64,000 nucleotides of DNA. It comes from XBB1006 sp051877515. GTDB taxonomy: Bacteria; Bacillota; Clostridia; Lachnospirales; Lachnospiraceae. This document shows, piece after piece, positions 1 to 8,098 of this stretch; position 1 is the stretch's first letter, and each line of letters starts with the position of its first letter. The notes below the pieces were generated by a model that was not told the origin of the DNA, did no database searches, and worked only from the letters and a program-made list of their open reading frames with translations. The stretch covers positions 248,001 through 312,000 of the forward strand of contig JBJEIY010000017.1 of assembly GCA_051877515.1 (NCBI GenBank). Reading direction: 5' to 3'. The position numbers and the translations under genes are program-made.

Positions 1-2103
1 GATCTGAGAATGCTTGCAAATCAGTTTAAGGCTGAGTATAAGTCCAAAATCGGTGAGGAATTCCCCAATGATCCGAAGGAGCAGTTGATGGGTGCCATTA
101 AGGCAGTATTTAGATCCTGGGATAATCCCCGTGCGAATGTATACCGCCGGGATAATGATATTCCTTATTCCTGGGGTACCGCAGTAAATGTTCAGTCCAT
201 GGCTTTTGGAAACATGGGTGATGATTGTGGTACCGGTGTAGCATTTACCCGTGATCCGGCAACCGGAGAAAAGGGATTGTTCGGTGAGTTCCTTACCAAC
301 GCACAGGGTGAAGACGTGGTTGCAGGTGTACGTACACCTATGAAGATTGCTGAAATGGAGCAGAAGTTCCCGGAAGCATTCAAACAGTTCCAGGAAGTAT
401 GTCAGATTCTGGAATCTCACTATAGAGATATGCAGGATATGGAATTTACCGTAGAGCATGGAAAATTATACATGCTTCAGACCCGTAACGGAAAAAGAAC
501 AGCGCAGGCTGCCTTAAAGATCGCCTGTGATCTGGTAGATGAGGGCATGAGATCCGAAGAAGAAGCAGTGGCAATGATTGATCCCCGTAATCTGGACACC
601 CTGCTCCATCCACAGTTTGATGCTGCGGCATTAAAGGGTGCAACGCCTGCCGGAAAAGGTCTTGGTGCTTCACCGGGTGCGGCTTGCGGTAAAGTGGTAT
701 TCACTGCAGAAGATGCCGAAATCTGGGCCGGAAGAGGAGAAAAGGTTGTTCTGGTGCGTCTTGAGACTTCACCGGAAGACATTACCGGTATGAAGGTAGC
801 ACAGGGTATTCTGACTGTTCGTGGAGGAATGACTTCCCACGCTGCAGTTGTTGCCCGTGGTATGGGTACCTGCTGTGTTTCCGGTTGTGGCGATATCGAC
901 ATGGATGAGGAAAACAAGAAATTTGTATTGGCAGGCAAAGAATACCATGAAGGAGATTACATTTCTCTGGACGGAACCACAGGAAATATTTACGACGGAC
1001 AGATCCCAACCGTAGATGCAAAGATTGCCGGGGAATTTGGTCGTGTTATGGCCTGGGCAGATAAATATCGTAAACTGAAAGTACGTACCAATGCAGATAC
1101 TCCTGCCGATGCGAAGAAGGCAAGAGAGCTGGGAGCAGAGGGAATCGGACTTTGCCGTACAGAGCATATGTTCTTTGAGGAAGACAGAATTGCTGCTTTC
1201 CGTGAAATGATCTGTGCGGATACGGTGGAAGAGCGAGAGGCTGCTCTTAATAAGATCCTTCCGTATCAGCAGGGAGATTTCAAGGCATTATATGAAGCTT
1301 TGGAAGGAAACCCGGTTACCATCCGTTTCCTGGATCCGCCACTTCATGAGTTTGTGCCTACGGAAGAAGCTGATATTGAGAAGCTTGCAAAGGCTCAGGG
1401 CAAGAGTGTTGACCAGATCAAGAGTATCATCAATGGTTTACATGAGTTTAACCCAATGATGGGACACAGAGGCTGTCGTCTTGCAGTAACTTATCCGGAA
1501 ATTGCCAAGATGCAGACCAAGGCTGTGATCCGTGCTGCTATTGAGGTTCAGAAAGCACATCCGGAATGGAACATAAGACCGGAGATCATGATCCCATTGG
1601 TTGGAGAAGTGAAAGAATTAAAATTCGTAAAGAAGGTTGTTGTGGAAACTGCAGATGCTGAAATTGCAGCAGCAGGTGCGAAGTTAGAGTACGAAGTTGG
1701 TACCATGATCGAGATCCCACGTGCAGCACTGACAGCAGATGAGATTGCTAAAGAAGCGGACTTCTTCTGCTTCGGAACCAATGATCTTACCCAGATGACT
1801 TACGGATTCTCCCGTGATGATGCAGGTAAGTTCTTAAATGCATATTATGATACAAAGATCTTAGAGAATGATCCGTTTGCAAAACTGGATCAGGTTGGTG
1901 TCGGCAAATTAATGGAAATGGCGATCAAGTTAGGTAAGCCGGTTAACCCGGACCTTCACATCGGAATCTGTGGAGAGCATGGAGGAGATCCGTCTTCTGT
2001 AGAGTTCTGTCACAAGATCGGACTGGATTATGTATCCTGTTCACCGTTCCGTGTACCAATCGCAAGATTAGCTGCAGCGCAGGCAGCAATCGCTAACAAA
2101 TAG
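1..2103 (+). CDS. ppdK: Pyruvate, phosphate dikinase (N-terminus cut off by window)
   Basis: This enzyme interconverts pyruvate, ATP and Pi with PEP, AMP and PPi in the cytoplasm; in anaerobes it often runs toward pyruvate as part of PPi-linked glycolysis. The reading frame is open from base 1 (first internal Met at base 10), so the true start lies upstream. About 700 residues are present, against roughly 870 for the family, so about 175 N-terminal residues of the ATP-grasp domain are missing. Visible parts are the end of the nucleotide-binding domain, the swivelling phosphohistidine domain with the GGMTSHAAVVAR motif (the His codon is at 838-840), and the C-terminal PEP/pyruvate TIM barrel with GTNDLTQMTYG and HIGICGEHGGDP, which contains the catalytic Cys. 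The frame runs intact to a TAG stop, followed by a GC-rich hairpin. Confidence 0.97.
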   Translation, partial: DLRMLANQFKAEYKSKIGEEFPNDPKEQLMGAIKAVFRSWDNPRANVYRRDNDIPYSWGTAVNVQSMAFGNMGDDCGTGVAFTRDPATGEKGLFGEFLTNAQGEDVVAGVRTPMKIAEMEQKFPEAFKQFQEVCQILESHYRDMQDMEFTVEHGKLYMLQTRNGKRTAQAALKIACDLVDEGMRSEEEAVAMIDPRNLDTLLHPQFDAAALKGATPAGKGLGASPGAACGKVVFTAEDAEIWAGRGEKVVLVRLETSPEDITGMKVAQGILTVRGGMTSHAAVVARGMGTCCVSGCGDIDMDEENKKFVLAGKEYHEGDYISLDGTTGNIYDGQIPTVDAKIAGEFGRVMAWADKYRKLKVRTNADTPADAKKARELGAEGIGLCRTEHMFFEEDRIAAFREMICADTVEEREAALNKILPYQQGDFKALYEALEGNPVTIRFLDPPLHEFVPTEEADIEKLAKAQGKSVDQIKSIINGLHEFNPMMGHRGCRLAVTYPEIAKMQTKAVIRAAIEVQKAHPEWNIRPEIMIPLVGEVKELKFVKKVVVETADAEIAAAGAKLEYEVGTMIEIPRAALTADEIAKEADFFCFGTNDLTQMTYGFSRDDAGKFLNAYYDTKILENDPFAKLDQVGVGKLMEMAIKLGKPVNPDLHIGICGEHGGDPSSVEFCHKIGLDYVSCSPFRVPIARLAAAQAAIANK

Positions 2104-2640
2104 ATTTCAGAGAGTTTTCATATGATGTCGTGCCCCGCTTTCCGGCGGGGCACGGTCATTCTAATTATTTTTCAGGGACTATCCTCCTAATTTATCCATT
2201 CGTATCAGTATGTAACCTTCCAAAGGCTGTTCTCAGGCTGCTTCAGAGTTTTTTCATCCTATGAATGACATGAATTAATATAAAGGATGACGAAATAGTT
2301 CTCCTCCATCCTGGGTTCATCCCAAACACAAATTATTATTCGATTTGGGACGACGCAAGATGTGTTTTACATCGATGTCTCATCCTAAACAGAAAATGAA
2401 GCCCGGTTTAGGATGACGAACATAATCATTCGCAGATTTTTTTCATCCCTAAGTCCCACTAAAGTTCTGATTAGGATTACATAGAGTAGACGAAAGAAAA
2501 AACATCATCCCAAAACCAAGCGGAAGACAAAATAAAGATGACAAGGCCATACTGGCGGAAGTTGTTGTAATACCAATATGCAGTAATTTGTGAAATCAGG
2601 ACTATACACGGCATAACAGAAGAAAGGAAGACATGTTTAC
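2104..2640. repeat. 537-bp intergenic region with a family of imperfect inverted repeats
   Basis: No convincing gene lies here. After the ppdK hairpin, four related inverted repeats share a TCATCC(T/C) left arm and an AGGATGA-like right arm: 2254-2260 with 2284-2290; 2317-2326 with 2344-2353 (one mismatch); 2380-2390 with 2406-2416 (11 bp perfect, TCATCCTAAAC / GTTTAGGATGA); and a weak one at 2444-2452 with 2471-2478. Several right arms continue with CGA. The arms are alike while the loops are unrelated. This suggests a small repeated palindromic element or a repeated protein- or RNA-binding site rather than coding sequence. Confidence 0.5.
2129..2154 (+). terminator. GC-rich hairpin after ppdK, probable terminator
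   Basis: A 10-bp perfect stem (2129-2138 with 2145-2154) and a 6-nt loop begin 26 bases after the ppdK stop. The downstream sequence is only moderately T-rich (no unbroken run until TTTTT at about 2167), so termination efficiency is uncertain. Confidence 0.6.
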
Positions 2641-3462
2641 ATGGGAGAATTGAAAGAACAAATAGAACAAAGAATAGAGGAATTATCCAAGACATTGGAT
2701 TTCATACAAAGAGAGTATGAACAATTACCGGAAGGGCGGCTGAGAGTCTGTAGACAACGCGGTGAAAAAGTTCGTTATTACCATAATCATTCTGATGTAA
2801 CATCAGGCAATGCAGTGGAGCAGTATCTTTCATGGGAAAAAGAGGAGCAGCGGATTTGCCAATTAGCACAGAAACAGTATCTGCGTACATTAAGACCGGT
2901 TATCGAGAAAGAATTGCACGAATTGGAACATATAAAAAAGTATTACACTCCGGAGAAAAAGTCGAAGGTTTATGAACAGCTTACTGAAGAAAGAAAAAAG
3001 CTGGTGGAACCGGTTTTCCTTTCTGTACAGGAACAGTTTGAAAGGTGGAAAAAACAGGAATATACGCAGTCCTCGGCTTATCCCGAAAAATTAATTTTTG
3101 AGACGGATCGCGGGGAAATGGTGCGTTCCAAATCAGAATTAATCATAGCAAATCTGTTATTTCAGGAAAAGAATAGCCTTGCTTATCGCTATGAAGAAGA
3201 ATTATTCTTAAAGAGTTCAGGCAGAATTGTTTATCCTGACTTTTCTGTTATGAGTAAAAAGAATGCAAAAGTAGTTTACTGGGAGCATGTAGGAATGTTG
3301 GATAATATAGGGTATTCAGAAGCATTTGTAAGAAAAATCAATGACTATGTCAAAGAAGGGTATAAGATCGGAGAGGATTTGATTTTGACTTTTGAAACCA
3401 GTACCATTCCGCTGGATATTTCGGTGGTCAGAAGGTTGATTAAGGAAAGATTTCTTGAGTAA
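2641..3462 (+). CDS. Hypothetical protein with coiled-coil N-terminus and PD-(D/E)XK nuclease-like C-terminus
   Basis: This 273-aa protein has no name I can give. Residues 1-145 are highly charged and predicted helical or coiled-coil. The C-terminal part has the layout of a PD-(D/E)XK nuclease fold: RSKSELIIANLL (Glu in the first helix), then a YRYEEEL strand, YPDF (Asp), and VVYWEHVG (the E of the E-x-K-like core) followed by a Tyr-rich helix. This arrangement resembles the nuclease-like tails of some UvrD-type helicases, but no helicase is present here. The start is ATG 2641, with an AAAGGAAG site about 10 bases upstream; the earlier ATG at 2633 stops after six codons. It stands alone between a hairpin-rich region and the M64 gene. 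Nuclease activity is an inference from motif spacing only. Confidence 0.75.
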   Translation: MGELKEQIEQRIEELSKTLDFIQREYEQLPEGRLRVCRQRGEKVRYYHNHSDVTSGNAVEQYLSWEKEEQRICQLAQKQYLRTLRPVIEKELHELEHIKKYYTPEKKSKVYEQLTEERKKLVEPVFLSVQEQFERWKKQEYTQSSAYPEKLIFETDRGEMVRSKSELIIANLLFQEKNSLAYRYEEELFLKSSGRIVYPDFSVMSKKNAKVVYWEHVGMLDNIGYSEAFVRKINDYVKEGYKIGEDLILTFETSTIPLDISVVRRLIKERFLE

Positions 3463-3571
3463 CAGTAATGTAAAGATGGAAAACGAAATCCGGAATAATC
3501 ACAGAAAATCAGTGTTTTAAAAATATGAACCAGAATATAAAAGATAATTTCCAATAAATTATGGAAAATCA

Positions 3572-3600
3572 TTGAAAATAATACAGGAAATGTGTATAAT
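3572..3600 (+). promoter_or_regulatory. Sigma-A promoter of the M64 peptidase gene
   Basis: TTGAAA at 3572-3577 and TATAAT at 3595-3600 are separated by 17 bp, 63 bases before the start codon. AGGAGGAG at 3651-3658 is the ribosome site. Confidence 0.7.
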
Positions 3601-3663
3601 GAAACATACAACTGGGTGATTTCTTAAAGGGAAATTATTCAAGGAAGTGAAGGAGGAGACAAA

Positions 3664-6600
3664 ATGAAAAAGAGGTTGTATAACCGAATCGGATGCCTCA
3701 TGCTGGCGTTATTTATGGCGTTAAGCATGTGCGTATCACCGGCTGCTACCCAACAGGTAAAAGCTGGAGCAAACGATGATATTTCTGCATCAATTAAGAT
3801 TGTTCCAAAACAGAACAATGTTACTTTTGCAGAAGGTAAAGTAGGAGACATTGCTTCCTATTTTACAGTTGAAGGACCGGAGAATCTGGATTGTATTATC
3901 GGATATTACATTCAGGACTACTATTTATCAGATTCAAGATCCGGAGACCAATTTAAGCCATATGCAGAAGGACTGAATATCAAATATGTTCAGGTTGGCG
4001 ATGATGGTACAGAGACAGCGCTTTCCACAGCACCAACTAGAGCAGGTAAGTACAAAGCATATGCAACTTTTGTTGATGAGGGATATTGGGCATATTCCAC
4101 ATCATCAACTGTTCTTGGTTATTTTGATTCTTTGCTTGTTCCTACAGGCGTTCTCGAATACACCATCGGCGGATCCGATGCAGATGTTTCCGGTGAAGTA
4201 GATGCAAGCAAACTGAAATTACTCTGCGGTGATAAGGATCTGCCAGATAAGGATGCGTTTATCTTATTATTCTTTGGTGACGGATTTACCGAGAGCGAGC
4301 AGGATACATTCTATGCAGAAGCACAGAAGACTGCTGAGTATGTTATGCAATGCGCTCCGTATGATGAGTTTGAAGATACCATTAAGATCTATGCATACGG
4401 TGTTGCTTCTAAGGAGTCCGGTGCACGCGCTGATAAGGCAACTACACAGGCTGAGGCAGATGCAGATACCCGTGATACTTATTTCCAGACATCATTCTGG
4501 ACAGGCGGTATGCAGAGATTACTGTATGCTACAGAAGAAGGTCTTTCCAAAGCAAGAGCTTTAAGAGATGCGGTTCTTCCAGAAGCAGATTTCAATGCAA
4601 TCATTGTTAACTCTGAAGTTTACGGAGGAAGTGGTGGTGAGCTTTGCGTTGCTTCCATGAACTACCTTTCTACAGAAATGATGATCCATGAGTTAGGTCA
4701 TACCGTTGGTAACCTGGCTGATGAGTACTGGGCAGGCGGATTATACGCAGCTGAGAATGTAAATATGTCACAGGAATCTGATCCGGAGAAAGTATCCTGG
4801 TCACGTTTCATTGGTAAGAATGGTATCGGTGTTTACAAACATAACCAGAATGAAACAACAGACTGGTATCGTCCAAGCGAGAACTGTAAGATGCAGTACT
4901 TAAGCCCGGATTCTCCATTCTGTGAAGTATGTAAAGAAAAACTTCGTCAGACATTCTGCCAGTATTCTAATGTAACCAAGTTATTCTTCCAGCCATATGC
5001 AGATGATTTCTATCAGGCAGAGACCGGAACAGATATGAAACAGTACTTCATTCTTCGTAGAGGAAGCAAGGAAGTAACTGGTGACAAGCTTGGTGACAAA
5101 CTGACATTAGTTTACAAAGATGCAAACGGAAATGTAGTAGATGGTATTCCGTCTCAGAAGGGAACTTACACAATTGAAGCTACCTATGCCGGAGATGATA
5201 CCTTCGATGCATGCAGTGCAACCGGAACTTACTCTATTGCACTTGATTTAATTGACTTAAAAGTTGAAGCTGTTAAGACATATGATGGTAAGGTATCAGA
5301 TATTTCTTACAGCATCGACTATGATAAGGAATACACCGAGTCTGTAAGATATACCGGACAGCAGTACGGTGGTCTTGGCAATATTGAATATGACAGCGAT
5401 AAGAAACCAACCAAACCTGGTAAATATACTGTAACTGTTACTGTAACAGATAAAGCAAGTGGTGAAGAACTGGCTGTGAAATCTGCTGCATTCCAGATCG
5501 ATTACAAGCTTACCAGAATGGTAGACAACAACAGTTCACTTTATCCTGGAGCTCAGGACTGGTACAACAACAAACAGATCGCGATTGTTGGTGAAGGATT
5601 TACCGAAGCAGAGCAGGATAAATTCGAAAAAGTTGCAAAGCAGTACGCAGACTATATTTTAAGTCAGTATCCGTTTAACCGTGTTAAGACTTACTTTAAC
5701 TTTACAACCTTAGAGACTATTTCTGAGGAATCCGGAAGCGGAACAACTCCGAAGAATACATACTTCCAGTTAACCTATGATAAAAATGGTAAGATTAATC
5801 CGGATAATGCAAATGCCATTTCACGTGCGGCATACTATAATGTATCCAACTACAGAACCGGTGCCATCGTTATCGTAAATGATAGCAAGATCAAGACTGG
5901 AAACCGTGTGGATAATGTAATCTACGGTGGATTATCCGAATCCAGTATGGAAACTGTTGCAAAAGAGTTGTTGAACAAGTTAACTAACCATGAAGTTGGT
6001 TACAGAGCAACAACAACTTCTGCAAGGACCGCACAGCGCTTAGAATTAATGAGTGCTCTGTACTACACCTTCTATGGTGAGGACTTTGCAGTTATCGCAA
6101 ACACCGGAGATGGTAAAGAATATTATCCGGGACAGAAAGTAAGTACAACAGGATTGTTTACTACTTACATCCTTGGAAAGAAAGCTCCTGTAAAAGATTC
6201 TGAGTATGAAATCAGCTACTATGACAGTAAGGGTAACAAGTTAAGCAAAGCTCCTACAGCAGCAGGAACTTACACTGTTGTGGCAGAATTAACTGAAGAT
6301 ACAAGTAGACTGTTTGCAAATGATGAAGCTTATACCAAGGTTTGGGAGATTACACCGGATCAGACTCTGACAGAAGATGGTGATGTTCTTGATGCTGACG
6401 GAAACCTGATTGGATACTTATTCTGGGATCCTGCCCGTGGCGTTGATATGGATGGAAAGACTTATGTTGTTCCACGTTCTCGTGGTACAGCAACCTTTAC
6501 AATCTTATCCAGCACACAGGCTAAGAAGAAGATCCAGGCTAAGTCCAGCACACTGAAATCAGTGAAGAGTTCTTCCAAGAAGACCTTAAAAGCAACTTGG

Positions 6601-6825
6601 GCAACTGTAAGTGGTGCAACCGGATATCAGATCCAGTACTCCACCAGCAGTACATTCAAGAATGCAAAGACTGTTAATGTTTCAGGTTCTTCTAAGACTT
6701 CAACCACAATTAAGAAACTTACTTCCGGTAAGAAATACTATGTTCGTGTAAGAGCATATCGTACAGTTTCCGGAAAGAAAGCTTACGCTAAGTGGTCATC
6801 AAAGAAGTCTGTAAAAGTTAAATAA
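3664..6825 (+). CDS. Secreted M64-family (IgA peptidase-like) metalloprotease with a second, degenerate M64 domain
   Basis: This 1053-aa exported protein starts with a signal peptide (charged MKKRLYNR, hydrophobic core, cleavage near residues 28-35). A small beta-rich domain is followed by an M64 peptidase domain at about residues 190-430. It begins at FFGDGFTESEQD and carries the zinc motif HELGH (His342, Glu343, His346), followed by NLADEYW, as in Clostridium ramosum IgA peptidase and Bacteroides M64 enzymes. After Ig-like linker domains, a second M64-like domain (about 635-830) starts with VGEGFTEAEQD, but its zinc motif reads HEVGY (776-780), so one zinc ligand is replaced by Tyr. Another Ig-like stretch and a C-terminal FN3 domain (about 960-1053) follow. 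No LPXTG or other anchor is visible. The substrate is probably a host or dietary glycoprotein, but it is unproven. Confidence 0.88.
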   Translation: MKKRLYNRIGCLMLALFMALSMCVSPAATQQVKAGANDDISASIKIVPKQNNVTFAEGKVGDIASYFTVEGPENLDCIIGYYIQDYYLSDSRSGDQFKPYAEGLNIKYVQVGDDGTETALSTAPTRAGKYKAYATFVDEGYWAYSTSSTVLGYFDSLLVPTGVLEYTIGGSDADVSGEVDASKLKLLCGDKDLPDKDAFILLFFGDGFTESEQDTFYAEAQKTAEYVMQCAPYDEFEDTIKIYAYGVASKESGARADKATTQAEADADTRDTYFQTSFWTGGMQRLLYATEEGLSKARALRDAVLPEADFNAIIVNSEVYGGSGGELCVASMNYLSTEMMIHELGHTVGNLADEYWAGGLYAAENVNMSQESDPEKVSWSRFIGKNGIGVYKHNQNETTDWYRPSENCKMQYLSPDSPFCEVCKEKLRQTFCQYSNVTKLFFQPYADDFYQAETGTDMKQYFILRRGSKEVTGDKLGDKLTLVYKDANGNVVDGIPSQKGTYTIEATYAGDDTFDACSATGTYSIALDLIDLKVEAVKTYDGKVSDISYSIDYDKEYTESVRYTGQQYGGLGNIEYDSDKKPTKPGKYTVTVTVTDKASGEELAVKSAAFQIDYKLTRMVDNNSSLYPGAQDWYNNKQIAIVGEGFTEAEQDKFEKVAKQYADYILSQYPFNRVKTYFNFTTLETISEESGSGTTPKNTYFQLTYDKNGKINPDNANAISRAAYYNVSNYRTGAIVIVNDSKIKTGNRVDNVIYGGLSESSMETVAKELLNKLTNHEVGYRATTTSARTAQRLELMSALYYTFYGEDFAVIANTGDGKEYYPGQKVSTTGLFTTYILGKKAPVKDSEYEISYYDSKGNKLSKAPTAAGTYTVVAELTEDTSRLFANDEAYTKVWEITPDQTLTEDGDVLDADGNLIGYLFWDPARGVDMDGKTYVVPRSRGTATFTILSSTQAKKKIQAKSSTLKSVKSSSKKTLKATWATVSGATGYQIQYSTSSTFKNAKTVNVSGSSKTSTTIKKLTSGKKYYVRVRAYRTVSGKKAYAKWSSKKSVKVK

Positions 6826-6844
6826 TTAAGCAGACATGCTTATT

Positions 6845-6877
6845 AAGAGAGAGTCACATCAGTGACTCTCTCTTTTC
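6845..6877 (+). terminator. Rho-independent terminator of the M64 gene
   Basis: A 13-bp perfect stem (6845-6857 with 6862-6874) with an ATCA loop runs into a T-rich tail, 20 bases after the stop codon. Confidence 0.9.
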
Positions 6878-6936
6878 TTATGATAAGTGAGGCTACTTTA
6901 GCACTTTAAAGAAATAAACTTTTTTACAAAAAGAGG

Positions 6937-6965
6937 TTGACTTCCATAATACGATACGATACAAT
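6937..6965 (+). promoter_or_regulatory. Sigma-A promoter of the aromatic operon leader
   Basis: TTGACT at 6937-6942 and TACAAT at 6960-6965 are 17 bp apart, followed about 50 bases later by the leader peptide start. No other good promoter was seen between the M64 terminator and pheA. Confidence 0.75.
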
Positions 6966-7018
6966 TATTTTGATTTTGAGTCAGATTTCAGAAAAATGTT
7001 GCAAGGGAATAAACCATA

Positions 7019-7153
7019 ATGATGAAACAGAGAATCCAGCAAAGACAAAGTTTATATTTTGGTTTTCCGCAGGCTTGCTTTTTTGCAGGCCTTTTTGGAA
7101 TGTTTTATTATTACTTTTTTAGTGATGACATTAGAATCCCTGGTAAAGAATAG
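7019..7153 (+). CDS. Phe/Tyr-rich leader peptide of the aromatic operon (attenuation peptide)
   Basis: This is a 44-codon ORF, ATG 7019 (a second ATG follows at 7022) to TAG 7151-7153, with AAGGGA at 7003-7008 as ribosome site. Of residues 13-34, twelve of 22 are aromatic: eight Phe and four Tyr, with no Trp. The densest part reads FFAGLFGMFYYYFF (codons 21-34, 7079-7120). It lies between a sigma-A promoter and a Rho-independent terminator directly ahead of pheA, as leader peptides of ribosome-mediated attenuators do. The stop codon falls inside the 5' arm of a predicted antiterminator. An overlapping 61-codon frame (6937-7122) has no ribosome site and starts inside the promoter, so I prefer this frame. 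I infer that its translation is regulatory and that the peptide has no separate function. Confidence 0.8.
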   Translation: MMKQRIQQRQSLYFGFPQACFFAGLFGMFYYYFFSDDIRIPGKE

Positions 7154-7212
7154 AATGCAGCAAACATGAAATGAAACATGCAACTCTATCCTTTATTGGG
7201 TAGAGTTTTTTT
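7071..7212 (+). promoter_or_regulatory. Phe/Tyr attenuator: pause hairpin, antiterminator and terminator before pheA
   Basis: Three structures can be drawn. First, a hairpin at 7071-7078 with 7085-7092 overlaps the first Phe codon pair. Second, an antiterminator pairs 7144-7154 with 7185-7195 (10 of 11 pairs) and extends by 7156-7159 with 7179-7182. Third, a terminator pairs 7182-7191 with 7198-7207 (one G-U) and runs into seven Ts (7206-7212). The second and third share 7185-7191 and exclude each other. The leader stop codon (7151-7153) lies in the antiterminator 5' arm. A ribosome that completes the peptide would therefore mask that arm and allow termination, while a ribosome stalled at Phe/Tyr codons leaves it free to form the antiterminator. 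This is the logic of E. coli pheL, but the leader sequence is unrelated. Folding was done by eye. Confidence 0.75.
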
Positions 7213-7230
7213 ATGGTAAGGAGAAACGAC

Positions 7231-8088
7231 ATGGTGGAGAAAGAAAAGGAAGATATGATGGATGGAATGGTAGCTTACAGCGGAATTGAAGGTTCTTTTG
7301 CAAGCATTGCTGCCAGAAAACTGTTTCCGGAAGCAGCCAGGGTTTCCTGCAGAAATTTTGCACAGGCATATGATTGCGTTCAGGACGGAACCTGTAAAGT
7401 GGCAGTGTTGCCCATTGAAAACAGCTATGCCGGTGAAGTGGGGCAGGTCATGGACCTTATGTTTGAGGGAGATCTTTTCATTAACGGTGTATATGAGCTG
7501 GGTGTATCCCACTGTCTGGTGGCTCCTAAGGGATGTGTCATTGAGAATATCAAAAAGGTGATCAGTCATCCTCAGGCCTTAGAACAGTGTGATGAATATA
7601 TTTATGAGCATGGATTTGAAACATTCCAGGCTGAGAATACAGCCAGGGCAGCCAAATGTGTGGCCGACAGTCAGGATCCAACCATGGCAGCGATAGCCAG
7701 TGTAGAAACGGCTGAGCTTTACGATCTTGAAGTTCTGGAACGTGAAATCCACCAAAGTTCCCAAAACAGAACGCGGTTTGCGGTCTTTTCCAAAAGCAGG
7801 GAAGCACTGGATCATCCGGAAAAGTACCAGACCTTTATCCTCATGTTTAAGGTAAAACATGAAGCCGGGACACTGGCGAAAGCAATATCTGTTCTTGGAA
7901 AATATGGTTACAATATGCGGGTGATAAGAAGCAGACCATTGAAAAATGAGAACTGGCAGTATTATTTTTACACGGAAGTGGATGGAGATATTTCTTCTTT
8001 AAAAGGTATGCAGATGCTGGTGGAATTGGGCAAGCAGTGCGCTACGGTAAAGGTAATAGGTGCCTATACGCCGGGCTTGGAAATTTAG
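7231..8088 (+). CDS. pheA: Prephenate dehydratase with ACT domain
   Basis: It converts prephenate to phenylpyruvate, the committed step to phenylalanine. The catalytic periplasmic-binding-like domain (about residues 10-190) shows VAYSGIEGSFASIAA, PIENSYAGEVGQV, the HPQALEQC segment and the NRTRFAVF Thr-Arg-Phe motif needed for dehydration. The C-terminal ACT domain (about 200-285; GTLAKAISVLGKYGYNM, then RSRPLK) normally binds Phe for feedback inhibition. There is no chorismate mutase domain, so that activity must be encoded elsewhere. I choose ATG 7231 because AAGGAG at 7218-7223 fits it. The in-frame ATG 7213 sits in the terminator T-tract with no ribosome site. It is the first gene after the attenuator. 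Confidence 0.93.
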   Translation: MVEKEKEDMMDGMVAYSGIEGSFASIAARKLFPEAARVSCRNFAQAYDCVQDGTCKVAVLPIENSYAGEVGQVMDLMFEGDLFINGVYELGVSHCLVAPKGCVIENIKKVISHPQALEQCDEYIYEHGFETFQAENTARAAKCVADSQDPTMAAIASVETAELYDLEVLEREIHQSSQNRTRFAVFSKSREALDHPEKYQTFILMFKVKHEAGTLAKAISVLGKYGYNMRVIRSRPLKNENWQYYFYTEVDGDISSLKGMQMLVELGKQCATVKVIGAYTPGLEI

Positions 8089-8098
8089 GAGGTTATCA

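Noticed and set aside
446..1167. Several long open frames opposite ppdK, and similar antisense frames opposite most genes
   Set aside because: They are shadows of strongly codon-biased genes, with no start context and no recognisable motifs.
2477..2695. 72-codon minus-strand ORF in the ppdK downstream region
   Set aside because: It runs into the nuclease-like gene on the other strand, has no ribosome site, and its hydrophobic composition comes from AT-rich intergenic sequence.
6937..7122. 61-codon plus-strand ORF in the pheA leader region
   Set aside because: It begins within the -35 box of the leader promoter and has no ribosome site. The 7019-7153 frame overlapping it has a ribosome site and fits attenuation.
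7182..7212. Simple end-of-operon terminator for the M64 gene
   Set aside because: The M64 gene already has a strong terminator at 6845-6877; this one follows a new promoter and leader peptide and lies directly ahead of pheA.
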